This document shows, one piece after another, positions 59,076 through 64,000 of a stretch of 64,000 nucleotides of DNA (position 1 is its first letter; each line of letters starts with the position of its first letter). Source of the DNA: Hydractinia symbiolongicarpus (Eukaryota; Cnidaria; Hydrozoa; Anthoathecata; Hydractiniidae); contig NC_079881.1 of NCBI RefSeq assembly GCF_029227915.1, positions 13,431,501-13,495,500 on the forward strand, given 5' to 3'. Below the pieces are notes generated by a model. It worked only from the letters and a program-made list of their open reading frames with translations. It was not told the origin of the DNA and did not search any database. The position numbers and the translations under genes were made by a program.

Positions 59076-62000
59076 TTTACGTGTAGATTCCATATTATGC
59101 CGTAAAAGGCCATATTACAAGCTTTAAAGGACTGTGCACGTAGTTAGCAGCGTTCATAGAGCCTGGCCCACAGGAAAACGACTTAGTATATCGTAGTCCG
59201 TTGAGATTAAAAGGAACAGACCAATGGGAACTTGTCTGTGCTCGTGGAATCACGTGATTTACGTGTAAACTCCAAATTAGGCCGTAAAAGGCCAAATTAC
59301 AGGCTTTAAAGGCCTGTGGAAGAAGTTAGCAGCGTTCTTACAGCCCGACGCTCAAGAAAACGACTTAATACATCGTAGACCATTGAGATTAAAAGGAACA
59401 GCCGAATGGAACTTGTCAGAGTTAGTGGAATCACGTGATTTACGTGTAGACTCTATATTAGGCCGTAAAAAGCCATATTACAGGCTTTAAAGGACTGTGC
59501 ACGTACTTAGCAGCGTTCATAGACCCTGGCGCACAGGAAAACGACTTAGTATATCGTAGTCCATTGAGATTAAAAGGAATAGACCGATGGCAACTTCTCT
59601 GGGCTCGTGGAATCACGTGACTTACATGCAGTCTCCTTATTAGGCCGTAAAAGGACCTATTATGCGTTTCGAAGGACTGTGTACGTAGTTAGCAGCGTTC
59701 TCAGCTCCTGGCGCTCAAGAAAACGACTTAAGACATCGTAGTCCATTGAGATTGAAAGGAATAGACCGATGGCAACTTCTCTGGGCTCGTGGAATCACGT
59801 GACTTACATGCAGTCTCCTTATTATGCCGTAAAAGGCCAAATTACAGGCTTTAAAGGCCTGTGGAAGAAGTTAGCAGCGTTCTTGCAGCCTGACGCTCAA
59901 GAAAACGACTTAGTATATCGTAGACAATTGAGATTAAAAGGAACAGCCGAATGGAACTTGTCTGTGCTCGTGGAATCACTTTATTTACGTTTAGACTCCA
60001 TGTTAGGCCGTAAAAGGCCATATTACAGGCTTTGAAGGCCTGTGCACGTAGTTAGCAGCGTTCTCAGATCCTGGCGCTCAAGAAAACGACTTAATACATC
60101 GTAGACCATTGAGATTAAAAGGAATAGGCCAACGGCCTCCTATCTGTGCTCGTGGAACTCCCTGACTTAAGTGTAGTCTCCTCATTAGGCCATAAGAGGC
60201 CGTATTACACGGTTTAAAGGTCTGTCCACGTAATTAGGAACGTTCTCAGAGCCTGGCACTCAAGAAAACGGCTTATTTTATCGTAGTCCATTGAGATTAA
60301 AAAGAACAGACTGATCCTCACTTGTCTGGGCTCGTGGAATCACGTGATTTACGTGTAGATTCCATATTATGCCGTAAAAGGCCATATTACAAGCTTTAAA
60401 GGACTGTGCATGTAGTTAGCAGCGTTCATAGAGCCTGGCGCACAGGAAAACGACTTAGTATATCGTAGTCCATTGAGATTAAAAGGAACAGACCAATGGG
60501 AACTTGTCTGCGCTCGTGGAATCACTTTATTTACGTTTAGACTTCATGTTAGGCCGTAAAAGGCCATATTACAGGCTTTAAATGCCTGTGGAAGAAGTTA
60601 GCAGCGTTCTTGCTGCCTGACGCTCAAGAAAACGAATTAATACATCGTAGTTCATTGAAGTTGAAAGGAATATGCCGATGACCCCCTGTCTGTGCTCGTA
60701 GAACTCCCTGACTTAAGTGTAGTCTCCTTATTAGGCCATAAGAGGCCGTATTACACGGTTTAAAGGTCTGTCCACGTAATTAGGAACGTTCTCAGAGCCT
60801 GGCGCTCAAGAAAACGGCTTATTATATCGTAGTCCATTGAGATTAAAAAGAACAGACTGATCCCCACTTGTCTGGGCTCGTGGAATCACGTGATTTACGT
60901 GTAGTCTCCAATTTAGGCTGTAAAAAGACCTATTATGCGTTTCAAAGGACTTTGTACGTAGTTAGCAGCGCTCATAGAGCCTGACGTTCAAGAAAACGAC
61001 TTAAGACATCGCAGTCCATTGAGATTGAGAGGAATAGGCCAACGGCCTCCTATCTGTGCTCGTGGAACTCCCTGACTTAAGTGTAGTCTCCTCATTAGGC
61101 CATAAGAGGCCGTATTACACGCTTTAAAGGTCTGTCCACTATCGAATAGACAGATGGCAACTTCTCTGTCCTTGTGGAAACACGTGGTTCACGTGTAGTT
61201 TCCAAATTAGGCTGTAAAAAGACCGATTATGCGTTTCAAAGGCATGTATACGTAGTTAGCAGCGTTCATAGAGCCTGGCGCACAGGAAAACGACTTAGTA
61301 TATCGTAGTCCATTGAGATTGAAAGGAATAGACCGATGGCAACTTCTCTGGGCTCGTGGAATCACGTGACTTACATGCAGTCTCCTTATTAGGCCGTAAA
61401 AGGACCTATTATGCGTTTCAAAGGACTGTGTACGTAGTTAGCAGCGTTCATAGAGTCTGGCGTTCAAGAAAACGACTTAATACATCGTAGACAATTAAGA
61501 TTAAAAGCAACAGCCGAATGGAACTTGTCGGAGTTCGTAGAATCACGTGAGTTACGTGTAGATTCCATATTATGCCAAAAAGGCCATATTACAAGCTTTA
61601 AAGGTCTGTCCACGTAATTAGGAACGTTCTCAGAGCCTGGCGCTCAATAAAACGGCTTATTATAACGTAGTCCATTGAGATTAAAAAGAACAGACTGATC
61701 CCCACTTGTCTGGGCTCGTGGAATCACGTGATTTACGTGTAGACTCTAAATTAGGCCGTAAAAGGCCAAATTACAGGCTTTAAAGACATGTGCACGTAGT
61801 TAGGAACGTTTTCAGAGCCTGGCGCTCAAGAAAACGACTTAATACATCGTAGACCATTGAGATTAAAAGGAACAGCCGAATAGAACTTGTCAGAGTTAGT
61901 GGAATCACGTGATTTACGTGTAGACTCCATATTAGGCCGTAAAAAGCCATATTACAGGCTTTAAAGGCCTGTACACGTAGTTGGTAACCTTTTTAGACAC

Positions 62001-62579
62001 TGGCTTTAGAGAAAATGACTTAAGACATCGTAGTCCATTGAGATTGAAAGGAACAGACCAATGGGAACTTGTCTGTGCTCGTGGAATCACTTTATTCACG
62101 TTTACACTCCATATTAGGCCGTAAAAGGCCATATTACAGGCTTTAAAGGCCTGTGCACGTAGTTAGCAGCGTTCTTAAGGCCTGGCGCTCAAGTAAACGG
62201 CTTATTATATCGTAGTCCATTGAGATTAAGAAGAAATGACTGATCCCCACTTGTCTGGGCTCGTGGAATCACGTGATTTACGTGTAGACTCCAAATTAGG
62301 CCGTAAAAGGCCAAATTACAGGCTTTAAAGACATGTGCACGTAGTTAGGAACGTTTTCAGAGCCTGGCGCTCAAGAAAACGACTTAATACATCGTAGACC
62401 ATTGAGATTAAAAGGAACAGCCGAATAGAACTTGTCAGAGTTAGTGGAATCACGTGATTTACGTGTAGACTCCATATTAGGCCGTAAAAAGCCATATTAC
62501 AGGCTTTAACGGACTGTGCACGTAGTTAGCAGCGTTCATAGAGCCTGGCGCACAGAAAAACGACTTAGTATATCGTAGT
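59076..62579 (+). repeat. Less regular terminal block
   Basis: Class-I monomers at 60154, 60700 and 61064 are spaced 8, 3 and 2 monomers from the preceding ones, and the next is 11 away. Several monomers are hybrids with private changes (gtacttagcagcg near 59503, tcagctcctggcg near 59701, aggccaacggcctcc at 60126 and 61036, gccaaaaaggcc near 61575, aatgactgatcc near 62235). The two aggccaacggcctcc copies are 910 bp apart. No long repeat with the rest of the window was found, except single cassettes. Confidence 0.72.
61118..61229 (+). repeat. Truncated monomer (112 bp, 69-bp deletion), copy 4
   Basis: Same junction, with private changes (cacgctttaaagg start, cttctctgtccttgtgg, gaccgattatgcg end). 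It follows a class-I-like monomer reading aggccaacggcctcc. It lies 33 kb from the nearest other copy, so the deletion is old relative to local HOR amplification. Confidence 0.83.
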
Positions 62580-62870
62580 CCATTGATATTGACAGGAATA
62601 GACTGATGGCAATTTATGCTGGCTCGTGGAAGCACGTTATTTACGTGTGGACTCCTCATTGAGCCGTAAATGTCCATATTACACACTTTAAAGGTCTGTA
62701 CACGTAGTTGGTAACCTTTTTAGACACTGGCGCTAGAGAAAACGACTTAAAACATCGTAGTCCATTGGGATTGAAAGGAACAGACCAATGGATTCTTGTC
62801 TGTGCTCGTGGAATCACTTTATTTACGTTTACACTCCATATTAGGCCGTAAAAGGCCATATTATAGGCTT
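62580..62870 (+). repeat. Most divergent monomers in the window
   Basis: This B-like right half reads cattgatattgacagg, atggcaatttatgctggctc, gaagcacgttatttacg and cctcattgagccgtaaatg, and is followed by a class-K monomer starting cacactttaaaggtctg. The number of private substitutions per monomer is the highest I noticed. The copy has escaped homogenisation or belongs to another subfamily. Confidence 0.7.
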
Positions 62871-63249
62871 TAAAGGCCTGTGGAAGAAGTTAGCAGCGTT
62901 CTTGCAGCCTGACGCTCAAGAAAACGAATTAATACATCGTAGTTCATTGAAGTTGAAAGGAAATGGCCGATGACCTCCTGTCTGTGCTCGTGGAACTCCC
63001 TGACTTAAGTGTAGTCTCCTTATTAGGCCATAAGAGGCCGTATTACATGCTTTAAAGGTCTGTCCACTATCGAATAGACAGATGGCAACTTCTCTGGGCT
63101 CGTGGAATCACGTGATTTACGTGTAGACTCCAAATTAGGCCGTAAAAGGCCATATTACAGGTTTTAAAGACATGTGCACGTAGTTAGGAACGTTATCAGA
63201 GCCTGGCGCTGAAGAAAACGACTTAATACATCGTAGACCATTGAGATTA
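62871..63249 (+). repeat. Class I, truncated monomer and E/G monomer
   Basis: The class-I monomer (62992) has ggaaatggccgatg. The fifth 112-bp truncated monomer follows, then an E-type monomer with gttatcagagcctgg and ctgaagaaaacg near 63192-63216. The block ends where the match to 54.3 kb begins. Confidence 0.7.
63046..63157 (+). repeat. Truncated monomer (112 bp), copy 5, with replaced right half
   Basis: It has the same tatcgaatagacagatgg junction, but after cttctctgggctcgtgg it continues as an ordinary class-D right half with aatcacgtgatttacgtg. The inverted CACGTG pair is absent. It looks like recombination between a truncated monomer and a full-length one. Confidence 0.8.
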
Positions 63250-63880
63250 AAAGGAACAGCCGAATGGAACTTGTCGGAGTTAGTGGAATCACGTGATTTA
63301 CGTGTAGACTCCATATTAGGCCGTAAAAAGCCATATTACAGGCTTTAAAGGACTGTGCACGTAGTTAGCAGCGTTCATAGAGCCTGGCGTACAGGAAAAC
63401 GACTTGGTATATCGTAGTCCATTGAGATTGAAAGGAATAGACCGATGGCAACTTCTCTGGGCTCGTGGAATTACTTTATTTACGTTTAGACTCCATGTTA
63501 GGCCGTAAAAGGCCTTATTACAGGCTTTAAAGGCCTGTGGAAGAAGTTAGCAGCATTCTTGCAGCCTGACGCTCAAGAAAACGAATTAATACATCGTAGT
63601 TCATTGAAATTGAAAGGAATAGGCCGATAACCTCCTGTCTGTGCTCGTGGAACTCCCTGACTTAAGTGTAGTCTCCTTATTAGGCCATAAGAGGCCGTAT
63701 TACACGGTTTGAAGGTCTGTCCACGTAATTAAGAACGTTCTCAGAGCCTGGCGCTCAAGAAAACGGCTTATTATATCGTAGTCCATTGAGATTAAAAAGA
63801 ACAGACTGATCGCCACTTGTCTGGGCTCGTGGAATCACGTGATTTACGTGTAGACTCCAAATTAGGCCGTAAAAGGCCAT
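63250..63880 (+). repeat. Copy of 54312-54942 (offset 8938)
   Basis: It matches the second 22-mer copy and shares its private variants gtggaattacttt, agcagcattcttgc, ccgataacctcc, ggtttgaaggtctg and cgtaattaagaacg, all at +8938. The corresponding place in copy 3 (near 58300-58930) lacks all five, so this piece descends from the copy-2 lineage. Confidence 0.82.
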
Positions 63881-64000
63881 ATTGCAGGCTTTAAAGGTCT
63901 GTGCACGTAGTTAGCAGCGTTCATAGAGCCTGGCGCACAGGAAAACGACTTAGTATATCGTAGTCCGTTGAGATTAAAAGGAACAGACCAATGGGAACTT
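63881..64000 (+). repeat. Partial H-type monomer at window edge
   Basis: It starts at a ggccatattgcagg junction and reads tttaaaggtctgtgcacg and cgtagtccgttgag, matching 57292-57410 of the third 22-mer copy. The join at about 63885 lies within ggccatatt, shared by both sources. Confidence 0.72.

Larger units (their letters stand above)
1..64000 (+). repeat. Satellite DNA array, 181-182 bp monomer, HOR-organised
   Basis: The whole window is a head-to-tail tandem array. Successive copies of the motif caggctttaa start at 171 and 352, and its variant tgcgtttcaa follows at 534, giving periods of 181 and 182 bp. The period holds to base 64000 except in a few truncated monomers. All monomers read in the same direction and none is inverted. 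No unique sequence, transposon, rRNA or tRNA interrupts the array. Both window ends lie inside the array, so its true size is larger. A near-nucleosomal monomer in higher-order repeats is typical of eukaryotic centromeric or pericentromeric satellites; that location is inferred. The monomer family is not one I recognise. Confidence 0.97.

Noticed and set aside
1-64000. CRISPR array
   Set aside because: The repeats are 181-182 bp and directly contiguous with no unique spacers. Sequence between conserved motifs is itself repeated.
1-64000. 5S rRNA, tRNA or histone gene cluster as the source of the tandem repeat
   Set aside because: The monomer contains no recognisable 5S or tRNA internal promoter boxes and no coding frame. 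Class divergence within the array is too high for an RNA gene.
1-64000. Telomeric or subtelomeric simple repeats
   Set aside because: No run of TTAGGG-, TTTAGGG- or TTAGG-type units exists. The single ttagg strings are part of the monomer.
1-64000. Match to Arabidopsis 178-bp, Brassica or primate alpha satellite
   Set aside because: The monomer length is similar, but as far as I can recall none of their characteristic sequences appears. Similar length alone reflects nucleosome spacing.

Overview
The window is satellite DNA from end to end. It is one head-to-tail array of a 181-182 bp monomer (about 355 copies, all in the same orientation), with no unique flank, no gene, no RNA gene and no mobile element. 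A tandem array this long, with a nucleosome-sized monomer arranged in higher-order repeats (HORs), points to a eukaryotic centromeric or pericentromeric block. I do not recognise the monomer and cannot name the species. The reference monomer at 171-351 is 42% GC and has 9 CpG, so CpG is not depleted.

Monomers fall into recurring classes. For reference I set the monomer start at the motif caggctttaa or its variants tgcgtttcaa and cacggtttaa. The classes are A (171-351), B (1801-1982), C (1076-1256), D (1257-1438), E (1439-1619), F (4126-4305), G (4306-4486), H (6300-6481), I (6482-6663), K (23801-23982) and L (16273-16455); J is a class-D-like monomer that follows I. Class I lacks the CACGTG box and carries gacttaagtgtag. 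It is the best landmark, and its spacing gives the HOR map.

Layout: 1-4239, a 14-monomer unit (2506 bp) and a partial second copy. 3082-10779, a 20-monomer unit (3625 bp) in two full copies plus a partial third; it overlaps the end of the 14-mer block. 10780-13203, irregular recombinant monomers. 13204-15922, three copies of a 5-monomer unit (906-907 bp). 15923-17614, a mixed block. 17615-20884, a 9-monomer unit (1635 bp) in two copies. 20885-28865, segments duplicated at offsets of 6005 and 3531 bp, with truncated monomers as markers. 28861-33000, 3-mer (543 bp), 1400 bp and two-monomer (340-342 bp) amplifications rich in small deletions. 33000-43820, a mosaic with offsets of 7936, 2356, 1994 and 3625 bp. 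43820-47126, an 11-monomer unit (1964 bp). 47530-59075, a 21-22 monomer unit of about 4 kb in three copies, one lacking exactly one monomer. 59076-64000, a less regular and more divergent stretch that includes a transplanted piece of the 54 kb copy.

There are no genes to work together. The content worth study is the HOR mosaic, the truncated-monomer lineages that mark duplications up to 42 kb apart, and a 12-bp palindrome containing CACGTG that is kept in some monomer classes and lost in others. Segment boundaries were found by reading and comparing copies by eye; expect errors of tens of bases.
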